Shown piece after piece: positions 25,709 to 34,776 of a DNA stretch of 64,000 bases. Location: NCBI GenBank assembly GCA_030626025.1, contig DAOUPT010000002.1:69118-133117 (forward strand), read 5' to 3'. The notes beneath the pieces were generated by a model. It saw nothing but the letters and a program-made list of their open reading frames with translations, made no database searches and had not been told where the DNA came from. Both the position numbers and the translations under genes were made by a program. The first letter of the stretch is position 1; each line of letters begins with the position of its first letter. The stretch is from Anderseniella sp. (GTDB lineage: Bacteria > Pseudomonadota > Alphaproteobacteria > Rhizobiales > Aestuariivirgaceae).

Positions 25709-26845
25709 ATGTTAGACCCCTTTTTTGACTGGATCAAAAAACTGATTGCCTTGATCGTCGCTGCCATAAGAGGCGGTATTCGCTGGCTTCTCGCACCATT
25801 TGTATATCTCTATACTTTATACAAAACCTCTGGCTGGATTCTCCGTGGCATTTTACTTGTTCTCCTGATCCCTTTATTTTTCGTCTATGGCTGGTTCATC
25901 TGGAGCGCGCTGTGGATACGCGGTTACGATATAAATTATGTCGATAACTACAAGCTCGATGAACTGAAAACCACCGCTGGCGAACAGGTCACCATTGAAG
26001 GTGGTTCAGATACCACAAAAACCTGTGGCCGGTCGGCCATCGCCAGAGTTACAGCAGATCTGATCGATTTTAACGTCAACCAGAATTCATGGATATCCTC
26101 CATGCCAGCCTACAAAGGCGGCTTTTTCGGTTATAGTTGGGACAACACCCCATGGCTTGACAACAAGGCAAGCTTCCAGCGCGGTGTTCATCAGGCCGTT
26201 CAGCGTACAGCCGTCGAGTTGACCGACACCATGGGCCGTATACGCGGAACATCCGAAGTCAACAAAGACCTGCAGGGCGCCCGAAGTGCTGTGCAGTTTG
26301 ACGAGTTTACCTGGTACTTCAACCCATTTGATTCGAAACGCCCTTTCGGCCCAACCACCAAAACACCGACCTATTACCGCGGCGCTATTGCCCAATTGCA
26401 AAGCTTCAACACCGATCTGGCAAAGTGTCAGGCCACTTTTGATGCCCGCGCCGACAATCTGCGCACTTTGCTTGATCGTATTGCCAAAGACATCGGCTCG
26501 ACTTCAGCTTCAATCAAAAAGCGCTCAGAAGCCAGTAATGCCGGCTGGTTCGACTTTCACGCCGACAACCAGTTTATGTATGCCAAAGGCCAATTGTATG
26601 GCTATTACGGCATCCTGCGCGCCGCTCATGCTGATTTTCGCGGCATTATCAAAAAACGTAATCTGGAGGACATCTGGTCCAACATGGAAAGCCAGATCCA
26701 CTCTGCCCTTGAACTCGACCCGATGATCATTTCCAACGGCAAGGAAGACGGCTGGCTGATGCCAACACACGTAACCACCATGGGCTTTTACATCCTGCGG
26801 GTGCGCTCCAATCTGGTTGAAATCCGGTCGGTGCTGGATCGCTAA
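25709..26845 (+). CDS. DUF2333 family inner-membrane protein
   Basis: A 378-residue protein. An amphipathic N-terminus is followed by one strong membrane helix (about 43-70) and a large domain, probably periplasmic. WDNTPWLDNKASFQRGVHQA, AVELTDTMGRIRGTSEVNKDLQ, the FYARADNL-like segment FDARADNLRTLLDRI and FMYAKGQLYGYYGILRAAH are features of the DUF2333 family. The family has no known function. It ends the five-gene unit, three bases after the preceding gene. As the only membrane protein of the set, it is the likely anchor through which the ATPase acts at the envelope (inference). Confidence 0.8.
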   Translation: MLDPFFDWIKKLIALIVAAIRGGIRWLLAPFVYLYTLYKTSGWILRGILLVLLIPLFFVYGWFIWSALWIRGYDINYVDNYKLDELKTTAGEQVTIEGGSDTTKTCGRSAIARVTADLIDFNVNQNSWISSMPAYKGGFFGYSWDNTPWLDNKASFQRGVHQAVQRTAVELTDTMGRIRGTSEVNKDLQGARSAVQFDEFTWYFNPFDSKRPFGPTTKTPTYYRGAIAQLQSFNTDLAKCQATFDARADNLRTLLDRIAKDIGSTSASIKKRSEASNAGWFDFHADNQFMYAKGQLYGYYGILRAAHADFRGIIKKRNLEDIWSNMESQIHSALELDPMIISNGKEDGWLMPTHVTTMGFYILRVRSNLVEIRSVLDR

Positions 26846-26859
26846 GGCAAACACTTCCA

Positions 26860-27303
26860 TCACCCCAACTGCCGTAGCGCTTCCCCGGTTATCATGGCAA
26901 CTGACACTGCAATATTGAGCGACCTTGCCTCAGGTCGTATCGGAATCGTAATCCGCTGGCTAATCGCTTCATGCACCTCATCAGGAACCCCGGCACTTTC
27001 GCGGCCAAACATGACAATGTCACCGGCCTGAAACTCAAACGATGTATAGCCAAGCAATGCCTTGGTGGTGGCCAGAACGACTCGTTTATCACCCATCGTT
27101 TCCATAAACTGTGGATACGAATCATGACGGGTTATCTCCACCTGATCAATATAATCCATCCCGGCCCGTCGAAACGACTTCAACGACCACTGAAAACCAG
27201 CTGGCTCAATAATATGCACCGGCACGCCCAAACAGGCCGCCGTTCGCAGGATTGTACCGGTGTTTTGTGGGATATCTGGCTGATAAAGGGCAATTTCGAT
27301 CAC
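26860..27303 (-). CDS. trmL: tRNA (cytidine(34)-2'-O)-methyltransferase
   Basis: A 147-residue SPOUT methyltransferase. IALYQPDIPQNTGTILRTAA is the N-terminal signature, MFGRESAGVPDEVHE and the IPIRPEARSLNIAVSVAM knot segment are the SAM-binding trefoil. TrmL 2'-O-methylates the wobble cytidine or uridine 34 of tRNA-Leu. Most relatives read RPG or RPEM in the knot loop; here it is RPEA, which still fits. It is convergent with the AAA+/DUF2333 operon (14 bases apart) and divergent from petA. Confidence 0.9.
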   Translation of the reverse strand: MIEIALYQPDIPQNTGTILRTAACLGVPVHIIEPAGFQWSLKSFRRAGMDYIDQVEITRHDSYPQFMETMGDKRVVLATTKALLGYTSFEFQAGDIVMFGRESAGVPDEVHEAISQRITIPIRPEARSLNIAVSVAMITGEALRQLG

Positions 27304-27408
27304 AGATTCTTGTCTCTCAATTGAATGTGAAATTTGCTAATTGGTTTACATCACTAATTATGGCGTTTTTGTCGCTAAACTGCGACATATCATGGCTGGA
27401 CATTCGGG

Positions 27409-27441
27409 CCTTGCGGTGCCAAAACACCGCGAGGGATTTTT
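27409..27441 (+). promoter_or_regulatory. terminator-like hairpin in the petA leader
   Basis: CCTTGCGGTG (27409-27418) pairs with CACCGCGAGG (27425-27434) with a single G-U, around loop CCAAAA, and is followed by GATTTTTATT. It has the form of an intrinsic terminator but lies 40 bases upstream of petA and no plus-strand gene ends before it, so it may be a leader attenuator. Confidence 0.5.
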
Positions 27442-27481
27442 ATTGAACTCTAATGTTGAGCGAACCTGAAGGATAAGTAAA

Positions 27482-28054
27482 GTGTCCACAGTAGAAGAAG
27501 TTAACCAAGACGATGATAGCACCCGTCGCGATTTTTTATATATCGCTACTGCTGCCGTTGGTGCGGTAGGTACAGGGGCTGCAATATGGCCATTTATTGA
27601 TCAGATGAACCCCGATGCTTCGGTACGAGCGCTGTCATCGGCGGAATTTGATCTGGCCCCGATTGAAGAAGGTCAGGGCATCACCGTTGTCTGGCGCGGC
27701 AATCCGGTTTTTATTCGTCACCGCACACCTAAAGAAATCGAAGAAGCCAAAGCTGTTCCGATGAGCGATCTTAAGGATCCTATCGCGCGAAACCTCAATG
27801 CACCGGAAGGGGCTGAAGCTACAGACGTGAACCGGGTTGTTGATGGCAAGGAAAACATTCTGGTCATGATGGCAATTTGTACACACCTTGGTTGTGTACC
27901 GGTTGGTGAAGCTGGCGAATTTGATGGCTGGTTCTGCCCCTGTCACGGATCACATTATGATACCGCTGGACGCATTCGCAAGGGACCTGCACCGACCAAT
28001 CTTGAGGTGCCGCCCTATAAATACATCGACGATAACAAAATCGTTATCGGATAA
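27482..28054 (+). CDS. petA: ubiquinol-cytochrome c reductase Rieske iron-sulfur subunit
   Basis: A 190-residue Rieske protein of the bc1 complex. It starts at GTG after a GAAGGA site. The twin-arginine-like start STRRDFLYIATAAVGAVGTG gives the single membrane helix. The [2Fe-2S] ligands are C133-T-H135-L-G-C138 and C152-P-C154-H155 (CTHLGC, CPCHGSH). It carries electrons from ubiquinol to cytochrome c1. It is first in petABC, 13 bases before petB. The 178-base leader contains a hairpin followed by a T run. Confidence 0.96.
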   Translation: MSTVEEVNQDDDSTRRDFLYIATAAVGAVGTGAAIWPFIDQMNPDASVRALSSAEFDLAPIEEGQGITVVWRGNPVFIRHRTPKEIEEAKAVPMSDLKDPIARNLNAPEGAEATDVNRVVDGKENILVMMAICTHLGCVPVGEAGEFDGWFCPCHGSHYDTAGRIRKGPAPTNLEVPPYKYIDDNKIVIG

Positions 28055-28067
28055 GGAAATTTAAGCG

Positions 28068-29309
28068 ATGAGCGGACATTCAACAAATTACGAATTTAAA
28101 AATCCGGCGGTAAAATGGCTGGATTCAAGACTGCCGATTTTCTCCCTGATGAAAGGCCAGGCGATGGATTTTCCAACGCCGAAAAACCTTAATTACTGGT
28201 GGACCTTCGGCGGCATTCTGGCCATCATGCTGGTTATTCAGCTGATCTCGGGCATTGTTCTGGCCATGCATTACACACCAACGGCTGATCTGGCCTTTAA
28301 TTCAGTTGAGCACATCATGCGTGATGTCAACTATGGCTGGTTGCTACGTTATATGCACGCTAACGGTGCTTCGATGTTCTTTATCGCCGTTTACATCCAC
28401 ATTTTCCGTGGCATGTATTACGGTTCTTATAAAGAGCCCCGCGAAGTGCTTTGGATGATCGGTGTCTTTATCTTTATCGCCATGATGGCTACAGCCTTTA
28501 TGGGCTATGTGTTGCCATGGGGCCAAATGAGCTTCTGGGGTGCTAAAGTTATTACCAATCTGTTCTCGGCAATTCCATTTGTTGGCGACTCTGTTGTGAC
28601 CTGGCTGTGGGGCGGCTTTAACGTTGCTGATCCAACCCTGAACCGGTTCTTCTCACTGCACTATCTGTTGCCGTTCGTTCTGGCCGCACTTGTCTTCCTG
28701 CACATCTGGGCGCTTCACATACCGGGTAATAACAACCCGACCGGCGTTGAACCCAAATCAGGGGCAGACACCATTCCGTTCCATCCTTATTACACCATGA
28801 AAGATCTGTATGCGATTGTAGTGTTCCTGATGGTGATGGCAGCGTTCATGTTCTTTGCCCCCAACTATATGGGACACGCAGACAATTACATTCCGGCCAA
28901 CCCGCTGGTAACACCGACTCACATTGTGCCTGAATGGTACTTCCTGCCATTCTATGCAATTTTGCGGTCTGTTCCAGACAAGCTGCTCGGCGTTATCGCG
29001 ATGTTCTCGTCATTGCTGATCCTGCTGGTCTTGCCTTGGCTGGACTCATCAAAAGTGCGCTCGGGCAAATATCGGCCAATGTTCAAATGGATGTTCTGGA
29101 TATTTGTATTTGACTGCCTTGTACTTGGTGTTGTTGGCGGTAACCCGGCTGAAGGTCACTGGTTGATCATCGGACGCATCGCAACCTTCTACTATTTCTT
29201 GCATTTCATCATTTTGCTACCGCTTGTCGGGCTTATGGAAAAACCCAAGCCCCTGCCAGCTTCCATCAGTGAAGACGTACTGGCCAAAAGCGACGCGAAA
29301 AGTTCATGA
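28068..29309 (+). CDS. petB: cytochrome b of the bc1 complex
   Basis: A 413-residue membrane protein with eight helices. [29 protein letters not shown] and [20 protein letters not shown] carry the four haem-ligand histidines; [14 protein letters not shown] and the PEWYF motif ([15 protein letters not shown]) form the quinol-oxidation site. It spans the inner membrane and moves electrons between the Qo and Qi sites. Its stop overlaps an ATG upstream of petC, and the operon order petABC is standard. Confidence 0.97.
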   Translation: MSGHSTNYEFKNPAVKWLDSRLPIFSLMKGQAMDFPTPKNLNYWWTFGGILAIMLVIQLISGIVLAMHYTPTADLAFNSVEHIMRDVNYGWLLRYMHANGASMFFIAVYIHIFRGMYYGSYKEPREVLWMIGVFIFIAMMATAFMGYVLPWGQMSFWGAKVITNLFSAIPFVGDSVVTWLWGGFNVADPTLNRFFSLHYLLPFVLAALVFLHIWALHIPGNNNPTGVEPKSGADTIPFHPYYTMKDLYAIVVFLMVMAAFMFFAPNYMGHADNYIPANPLVTPTHIVPEWYFLPFYAILRSVPDKLLGVIAMFSSLLILLVLPWLDSSKVRSGKYRPMFKWMFWIFVFDCLVLGVVGGNPAEGHWLIIGRIATFYYFLHFIILLPLVGLMEKPKPLPASISEDVLAKSDAKSS

Positions 29310-29323
29310 GGAATATAAAGACA

Positions 29324-30157
29324 ATGAAAAAACTTTTTAAAAGCCTTGCCATAGCAGGCATTCTCGGCGCCCTCATGTCACCCCAAGCAATGGCATCGGG
29401 TGATGGTCCCAAAAACGCTAAAAACTATTCTTTCTCGTTTGAAGGTATTTTTGGCACTTTTGATCGGGCACAACTAAAACGCGGCTTTCTTGTTTACCAG
29501 GAAGTTTGCGCCGGTTGCCATGGCCTCAAATTGGTTAATTACCGCAATCTGGCCGAACCGGGCGGACCGGAATTTACCAAAACCGAAGCAAAAGCAATTG
29601 CCGCAGAAGCTGAAGTAAATGATGGACCAAATGCCGAAGGTGAAATGTTTGATCGCCCCGGCAAACTGTCTGACAAATTTGTCTCACCATACCCCAATGA
29701 TGAAGCGGCAAAAGCCGGTAACAATGGTGCACTGCCACCAGACCTGTCGTTGATTACCAAATCACGTTCAGGCTGGCATGGTTCATTAAAATCCTTGTAC
29801 CTGTATTCCCTGTTCAACGGTTCAGGTGGTCCTGAATATATAACATCATTGCTGGCGGGTTATGCTGATGATCCTCACGGCGAAGAAAAAGAAGGGTTGA
29901 ATTACAACCCGTACTTTACCGGCAACTGGATTGCCATGCCTTCGCCCCTGAGTGATGATGGTGTTGAATACGCCGATGGCACCAAAGCCACGGTTGAGCA
30001 ACAAGCCAAAGACGTCGCCGTGTTCCTGGCTTGGGCTGCAGAGCCCAAAATGGAAGAGCGTAAAAAACTCGGCTTCATGGTTTTGCTCTATATGCTTGTT
30101 TTCAGCGTCCTGCTTTATTTGGTGAAAAAGGCCATCTGGAGAAACGTCAAGCATTAA
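29324..30157 (+). CDS. petC: cytochrome c1 of the bc1 complex
   Basis: A 277-residue precursor. A signal peptide (MKKLFKSLAIAGILGALMS, cleavage near AMASG) leads to a periplasmic domain with one haem site, C62-A-G-C65-H66. The C-terminal helix (MVLLYMLVFSVLLYLVKKAI) anchors it. The ATG at 29324 has a GAGGAA site; an upstream ATG at 29306 lies in the petB end. The sequence GYADDPHGEEKEGLNYNPYF and IAMPSPLSDDGVEY are typical of alphaproteobacterial c1. It ends at a terminator. Confidence 0.96.
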   Translation: MKKLFKSLAIAGILGALMSPQAMASGDGPKNAKNYSFSFEGIFGTFDRAQLKRGFLVYQEVCAGCHGLKLVNYRNLAEPGGPEFTKTEAKAIAAEAEVNDGPNAEGEMFDRPGKLSDKFVSPYPNDEAAKAGNNGALPPDLSLITKSRSGWHGSLKSLYLYSLFNGSGGPEYITSLLAGYADDPHGEEKEGLNYNPYFTGNWIAMPSPLSDDGVEYADGTKATVEQQAKDVAVFLAWAAEPKMEERKKLGFMVLLYMLVFSVLLYLVKKAIWRNVKH

Positions 30158-30191
30158 TGCGTTGATCACTCGATCATAAACAATCAAAATG

Positions 30192-30224
30192 GCCCGCATA
30201 TTTCTTTATGCGGGCTATTTTTTT
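30192..30224 (+). terminator. intrinsic terminator after petABC
   Basis: Nine perfect pairs (GCCCGCATA / TATGCGGGC), a six-base loop and the tail TATTTTTTT. Confidence 0.9.
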
Positions 30225-30241
30225 AATCTAGAGAAGTAATT

Positions 30242-31108
30242 ATGACAGACACAGTTTTAGGCATCATTGGCGGATCGGGCATCTATAACCTTGAGATGGA
30301 TGATGCCCATTGGCAGACGGTCGAAAGCCCCTGGGGGGAACCTTCAGATGAGGTTCGCAAAGGGTCCATCGATGGCCTACCGGTGGTGTTCCTGCCCCGC
30401 CATGGCCGCGGTCACAAAATCACCCCCTCTGATATCAATTACCGTGCAAATATCGACTGCCTCAAACGGGCCGGTGTCACCGATCTGATTTCCATATCAG
30501 CCTGTGGCTCGTTCCGCGAACACCTGCCACCGGGAACTTTCGTTATTGTCGATCAATATATCGACCGCACTTTTGCCCGCGAAAAAAGCTTCTTCGGCAA
30601 AGGTTGCGTCGCCCATGTCTCGGCTGCCGACCCTATTTCCCCGGCTCTTGCCGACATTGCCGAAACCGCCGCAAAAGCTGAAAACATAGCCCATCATCGC
30701 GGCGGTACTTTCCTTGTCATGGAAGGTCCGCAATTTTCTACCAAAGCTGAAAGTCACATGTACCGGTCATGGGGTTGCGATATTATCGGTATGACCAGCA
30801 TGCCCGAGGCTAAACTGGCCCGCGAGGCCGAGATTTGTTATGCTAATATCGGCATGGTGACAGATTTCGATTCATGGCATCCCGAACATGGCAGCGTCGA
30901 TATCACTTCAATTCTTGAGGTCATGCACGCCAATGTCGATCACGCCCAGGCGCTGGTGAAACGCATTGCCAAAGATATGCCCCGCCAGCATCCGCCCTGC
31001 CCGATCGGTTCAGACAAGGCTCTTGAGTTCGCCATCATCACAAAACGCGAAGACCGCGATCCCTCGCTGGTCCACAAGCTTGATGCTATTGCTGGACGTG
31101 TATTGTAG
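30242..31108 (+). CDS. mtnP: S-methyl-5'-thioadenosine phosphorylase
   Basis: A 288-residue enzyme of the PNP/MTAP family. GIIGGSGIYNLE opens the phosphate site, LPRHGRGHKITPSDINYRAN is the MTAP signature, and MEGPQFSTKAES and GMTSMPEAKLAREAEICYA bind the ribose and base. It splits 5'-methylthioadenosine into adenine and methylthioribose-1-phosphate, the first salvage step after polyamine synthesis and other uses of SAM. It stands alone between the petABC terminator and a convergent small gene. Purine nucleoside phosphorylase is less likely given the conserved MTAP motif. Confidence 0.92.
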   Translation: MTDTVLGIIGGSGIYNLEMDDAHWQTVESPWGEPSDEVRKGSIDGLPVVFLPRHGRGHKITPSDINYRANIDCLKRAGVTDLISISACGSFREHLPPGTFVIVDQYIDRTFAREKSFFGKGCVAHVSAADPISPALADIAETAAKAENIAHHRGGTFLVMEGPQFSTKAESHMYRSWGCDIIGMTSMPEAKLAREAEICYANIGMVTDFDSWHPEHGSVDITSILEVMHANVDHAQALVKRIAKDMPRQHPPCPIGSDKALEFAIITKREDRDPSLVHKLDAIAGRVL

Positions 31109-31114
31109 TAACGA

Positions 31115-31396
31115 CTACCGGTATTTCGGTATCGGGTATTGCACCGGCCAGCCATTGTCTTTCAGGCAGTAATTATACTTTTTCCACATGGAAATCGCCC
31201 GTCGGCGATACTTGGCAACGCCGGGGTTGGCACGGGCCTTGCGACCGGCATACATGGCGCGGGTTTTGTAAAAGTTACAATAGGCAATGGCATAGGGCTC
31301 ATCGCCACCATGCCGATAGAACCCGGCACTGGCCGGTGATGATAAAACCGTAGCACCAAAGACTGCTAAAACAGCAACAGTAAGTGATTTATACAT
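31115..31396 (-). CDS. small secreted basic protein, unknown
   Basis: A 93-residue protein starting at an ATG with an AAGGAG site; the longer frame (to 31429) has no ribosome site. A signal peptide (about 1-24, cleavage at SASAGF) leads to a mature part of about 70 residues rich in Arg, Lys and Tyr with two cysteines (YCNFYKTR and YNYCLKDNGW) that could pair. No family is recognised. It is convergent with mtnP and precedes, on the same strand, the end of the prenyl synthase gene's neighbour region. Confidence 0.65.
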   Translation of the reverse strand: MYKSLTVAVLAVFGATVLSSPASAGFYRHGGDEPYAIAYCNFYKTRAMYAGRKARANPGVAKYRRRAISMWKKYNYCLKDNGWPVQYPIPKYR

Positions 31397-31465
31397 TGTC
31401 GGCTCCTTTCCCGCAAAAAGTGTCGTCACACACTCATATATAGGTATGGCAGGGCCACAATGTGA

Positions 31466-32353
31466 CTATTTTTTACGCTCGACAATGAACCGCGCCGCTG
31501 CATACAGGTTTTCAGCTTTTGCCCCGAACAGGGCCAAAGCCTCACAAGCCTCATTCGACAGGTCGGCCGCTCGCTGTTTTGCCCCCGCAAGACCATAGAG
31601 ATCAATAAAGGTCGACTTGCCCGCATCAGCATCTTTCTGGGTTGCTTTGCCCAGTTCTTCCGGTGAAGATTCAACATCAAGAACATCATCGGCAATCTGA
31701 AATGCCAGCCCGACTTTCTCGGCATAAGTTCCCAAAGCGCCAAACTGCTCCACTGTCCCCTGTGCCAGAATAGCCCCTGATATCAGGGAAAAATGAAATA
31801 GCGCCCCAGTTTTCAAATTCTGGATTTTGATGATTTCTTCAAGACTTTGTCCGGTATGTTGTTCAGCCTCAAGATCAAGCATCTGTCCACCAACCATGCC
31901 ATTGTGGCCCGATGCTTTTGCCAGCTCAAGCACCAGCTTTGCCCGCACTGCAGGATTGTCATGGGTTAGCTCATCAGCAACAATCTCAAAAGCATAGGTC
32001 AGCAATCCATCACCAGCCAAAATCGCTGTTGCCTCATCAAAAGCTATATGATTGGTAGGCTTGCCACGGCGCAAATCATCATCATCCATCGCCGGTAAAT
32101 CATCATGAACCAGCGAATAACAATGAATACATTCAAGTGCTGCACCAACCCGCAGGGCATTTTGATGATCCGCCCCAAGCAGCCTGGCGCTTTCACAAAC
32201 AAAAAACGGCCGCAGGCGTTTTCCCTGTCCCAGCGCTGAATAGCGCATTGCTTCTCCAATACGCGGCGCTGAAAAGTTCTTCAACGCCAGCAAATCATCC
32301 AGCATTTTCTCAGTTTCATCTGCGGTCGTTTTAAGCGTTTCAAGAAAGGACAT
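31466..32353 (-). CDS. ispA: polyprenyl (farnesyl-type) diphosphate synthase
   Basis: A 295-residue trans-prenyltransferase. The first aspartate-rich motif is in HDDLPAMDDDDLRRGKPT, with LGQGKRLRPFFV before it, and the second in FQIADDVLDVE. The length and the FARM sequence fit the short-chain FPP/GGPP synthase group (IspA type), which condenses IPP with allylic diphosphates in the cytosol. The frame is open far upstream (to 32701), but that part would overlap imuA and its promoter; the ATG at 32353 gives the normal MSFLETLK start. The chain length made is not certain. Confidence 0.88.
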   Translation of the reverse strand: MSFLETLKTTADETEKMLDDLLALKNFSAPRIGEAMRYSALGQGKRLRPFFVCESARLLGADHQNALRVGAALECIHCYSLVHDDLPAMDDDDLRRGKPTNHIAFDEATAILAGDGLLTYAFEIVADELTHDNPAVRAKLVLELAKASGHNGMVGGQMLDLEAEQHTGQSLEEIIKIQNLKTGALFHFSLISGAILAQGTVEQFGALGTYAEKVGLAFQIADDVLDVESSPEELGKATQKDADAGKSTFIDLYGLAGAKQRAADLSNEACEALALFGAKAENLYAAARFIVERKK

Positions 32354-32452
32354 TTTCAAGGCTTCATTCAATTGGTCTGTGTTGGTCTGTCTTATATAAG
32401 TCTGCTTATGAACATCAATAGCAATCTTATCAAAGACTCTATTTGACAATAA

Positions 32453-32467
32453 GAACAAAATATGAAC
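32453..32467 (+). promoter_or_regulatory. LexA (SOS) box upstream of imuA
   Basis: GAAC-AAAATAT-GAAC is an exact match to the alphaproteobacterial LexA consensus GAAC-N7-GAAC. It lies 35 bases before the imuA ATG, where it would block the promoter of the mutagenesis operon. Confidence 0.88.
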
Positions 32468-32501
32468 ATTTAGTTGTTTTGATTGAATTGACAGTATCGC
32501 C

Positions 32502-33317
32502 ATGAATGAAAACCGACAACAAAAAATTATCGATCTGCAACAGCGACTGGCCACTGCTGGTGTGGTTTTTGGTGTGCGGAACTCTCTCAAACAACCATCA
32601 GCCTCCAGTGAAATCCACCATGACTTTCCGCCCGATTTCCCCGTAGATCTGGTGCAAATGGCGGTGCTGAACGAGATCTCAACAACAACATATGGCGACA
32701 TAAGCTCTTACGGATTTGCCCTTATGATTTTGCGCCAGATAGCAATGGCTCAAGATGAAAAGTTTTTATGGTGCATGGCCGGTCGTCAGCCTCTCGAAAG
32801 CGGTCAGCTGTTCGCCCTGGGATTAAGCGCCATTGGCATTGACCCGGCAAAAATCATCCAGCTTGAGGTCCGCCGGACAATCGATGTTTTGTGGGCCATG
32901 GAAGAAGCGGCCCGCAGCGGTGCTCTCAAAGCGGTTGTTGGCATCATCGACAATCTGACCTTCACCCAAAGTCGCCGCCTGTCACTGGCCGCCGCCCGGG
33001 GCCAGACACCAGTCTTTATGCTCCGTCCATATAATAACGATGGCGCCAGCACCGCCTTCAGCCGCTGGCGGCTTTCCAGCCGTCCAGGTCAGGTCAATAT
33101 TTATAACCCCCGCACGCCCTCTGGCATTCAGGGACCGGGACGCGCCGCCTTTGAGGTCGAGCTTTACCAGTGCCGTGACGGGCGCAGGGGCAAATGGGTA
33201 TGTCATTATGAAAACCAAAAACACCAAACGGCGCATCGCCTGTCTGTGGTTGCCACAACTGGCAATCGAACGCCTGTATCGCACTTCCCCCAGCGGGCAA
33301 AAAAACGTAACCGATGA
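32502..33317 (+). CDS. imuA: ImuA, RecA-like partner in SOS mutagenesis
   Basis: A 271-residue protein. The RecA-like core has YGFALMILRQIAMAQDEKFLW, a degenerate P-loop region without a true Walker A, and VVGIIDNLTFTQSRRLSLAAARG. The C-terminal AFEVELYQCRDGRRGKWVCHYE is the usual ImuA end. The frame then runs 36 residues further, over 110 bases of imuB, a longer overlap than is normal; those residues are probably dispensable. ImuA helps recruit ImuB and DnaE2 for error-prone bypass. It is first in the operon under a LexA box. Confidence 0.88.
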   Translation: MNENRQQKIIDLQQRLATAGVVFGVRNSLKQPSASSEIHHDFPPDFPVDLVQMAVLNEISTTTYGDISSYGFALMILRQIAMAQDEKFLWCMAGRQPLESGQLFALGLSAIGIDPAKIIQLEVRRTIDVLWAMEEAARSGALKAVVGIIDNLTFTQSRRLSLAAARGQTPVFMLRPYNNDGASTAFSRWRLSSRPGQVNIYNPRTPSGIQGPGRAAFEVELYQCRDGRRGKWVCHYENQKHQTAHRLSVVATTGNRTPVSHFPQRAKKRNR

Positions 33318-34776
33318 CCGCCCTTTTGCCCTGATTGAGACCGACGCAAAAGGCATGCGCATTTTTGCCACCAACAGCGCTGCCCATATCGCAGGCATCA
33401 AACCGGCGATGCGCCTCAGTGATGCCAGAGCCATCTGCCATCAATTGCAGGTGCGCCAGCATCAAGCCAAAGCAGACACTGATGAAATGTCCCGTATAGC
33501 CTGCTGGCTGGAACGCTATACCCCCTCAGTGCAAATACATGGCCCTGATACGATCCTGCTTGATATTACCGGAAGCGCCCATTTATTCGGTGGCGAAAAC
33601 CCCATGCTCACCAACCTGCGCCACCGGCTGGTACAAATCGGCTATACAACAAGGCTTGGTCTGGCCGATACAATCGGGGCAGCTTTTGCACTGGTTCGTT
33701 ATGGCGAAAAAGACATCACCATAATCGCCCCGGACAAGTTGCATCAAGGCCTTGCCTTTCTGCCGGTCCGCGCCTTGCGCCTGTCACCGGAACAGGCCGA
33801 CAGCCTTTACGGTCTGGGGCTAAAAACCATCGGCAATCTGTTTGACATCCCCCGCGCCAGTCTGGCCCGGCGCTTTTCCGGGGTGCGAGATGGCGCGTCG
33901 GTATTAAAACGACTGGATCAAGCCCTCGGCCTTTGCCACGAACCATTGCAACCCCAAAGGCACCCGCCATCCTTGCGGTTTTCACTGAACCCGGCTGAAC
34001 CGTGCCTGCATCATGACGGCATAAAAGCGGTCTTTGACATATTGCTTGACCGCCTGCTCGCAAAGCTGGAGCGGGAAATGCAAGGCTTGCGAAAGTTAAG
34101 TTTCAGGTGTTTTTACACCGATGGTGGCGAGAAATGTCTTTCAGCCAGCTTTGCCAAACCCTGCCGGGTGAAAAAACATATCGAAATTCTTTTTAACGAT
34201 CAGTTAATCGATATCGACCCACGCTTTGGCCTTGACGGATTTGTCCTGTCGGCTGATCTCACCGATAAAGTGCAAGCCTTCCAGAACGGTTTGCTTGAAG
34301 AAGGCCACCATCAAACTGGCAAGCTGTCCGAACTGATTGACCGGCTTGTCAATCGCCTCGGCAAAGACGCCATCTTTCAGGTCGAAGGCTATCAGAGCCA
34401 TTTACCGGAACGGGCCCAAAACCGGGTTCCCGTCTTGCAACAAGCCGTCAACAAACCCAAACCACCACACCACCCCCGTCGCCCGATTACCATTTTTACC
34501 CACCCCGAAACTATTGAGGTCATCGCCGAAATTCCCGAAGGCCCACCCATGCGATTTCACTGGCGCCGGGTTTTGCGGCAGGTCACCCGTGCCCGTGGTC
34601 CTGAGCGCATCGCCCCGGAATGGTGGTCCGGCGGCTCCGGCACTGCCAGAACACGTGACTATTACGAAGTCGAAGATATCGGCGGCCAGCGTTATTGGCT
34701 GTTTCGCGCCGGTCTTTATGATGAACCCGTTCCTGCCTCTCCACCCCATTGGCACATCCACGGATTATTCCTGTGA
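33208..34776 (+). CDS. imuB: ImuB, inactive Y-family polymerase-like mutasome hub
   Basis: A 522-residue protein with the Y-family fold. The catalytic acids are absent: the first site reads IACLWLPQLAIERL where polymerases have hxxDxDxFF, and the second reads ILLDITGSAHLFGGE in place of SxDE. This matches ImuB, which ties DnaE2 to the beta clamp and does not polymerise. The C-terminal part holds the PERIAPEWW segment typical of the family. The start at 33208 (MKTKNTKRRIACLWLP) overlaps imuA. Its stop overlaps the dnaE2 GTG (GTGA). Confidence 0.9.
   Translation: MKTKNTKRRIACLWLPQLAIERLYRTSPSGQKNVTDDRPFALIETDAKGMRIFATNSAAHIAGIKPAMRLSDARAICHQLQVRQHQAKADTDEMSRIACWLERYTPSVQIHGPDTILLDITGSAHLFGGENPMLTNLRHRLVQIGYTTRLGLADTIGAAFALVRYGEKDITIIAPDKLHQGLAFLPVRALRLSPEQADSLYGLGLKTIGNLFDIPRASLARRFSGVRDGASVLKRLDQALGLCHEPLQPQRHPPSLRFSLNPAEPCLHHDGIKAVFDILLDRLLAKLEREMQGLRKLSFRCFYTDGGEKCLSASFAKPCRVKKHIEILFNDQLIDIDPRFGLDGFVLSADLTDKVQAFQNGLLEEGHHQTGKLSELIDRLVNRLGKDAIFQVEGYQSHLPERAQNRVPVLQQAVNKPKPPHHPRRPITIFTHPETIEVIAEIPEGPPMRFHWRRVLRQVTRARGPERIAPEWWSGGSGTARTRDYYEVEDIGGQRYWLFRAGLYDEPVPASPPHWHIHGLFL

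Noticed and set aside
32354-32701. Upstream extension of the prenyl diphosphate synthase frame
   Set aside because: It would overlap the LexA box and the imuA start, and the residues do not resemble the family; the MSFLETLK start is normal.
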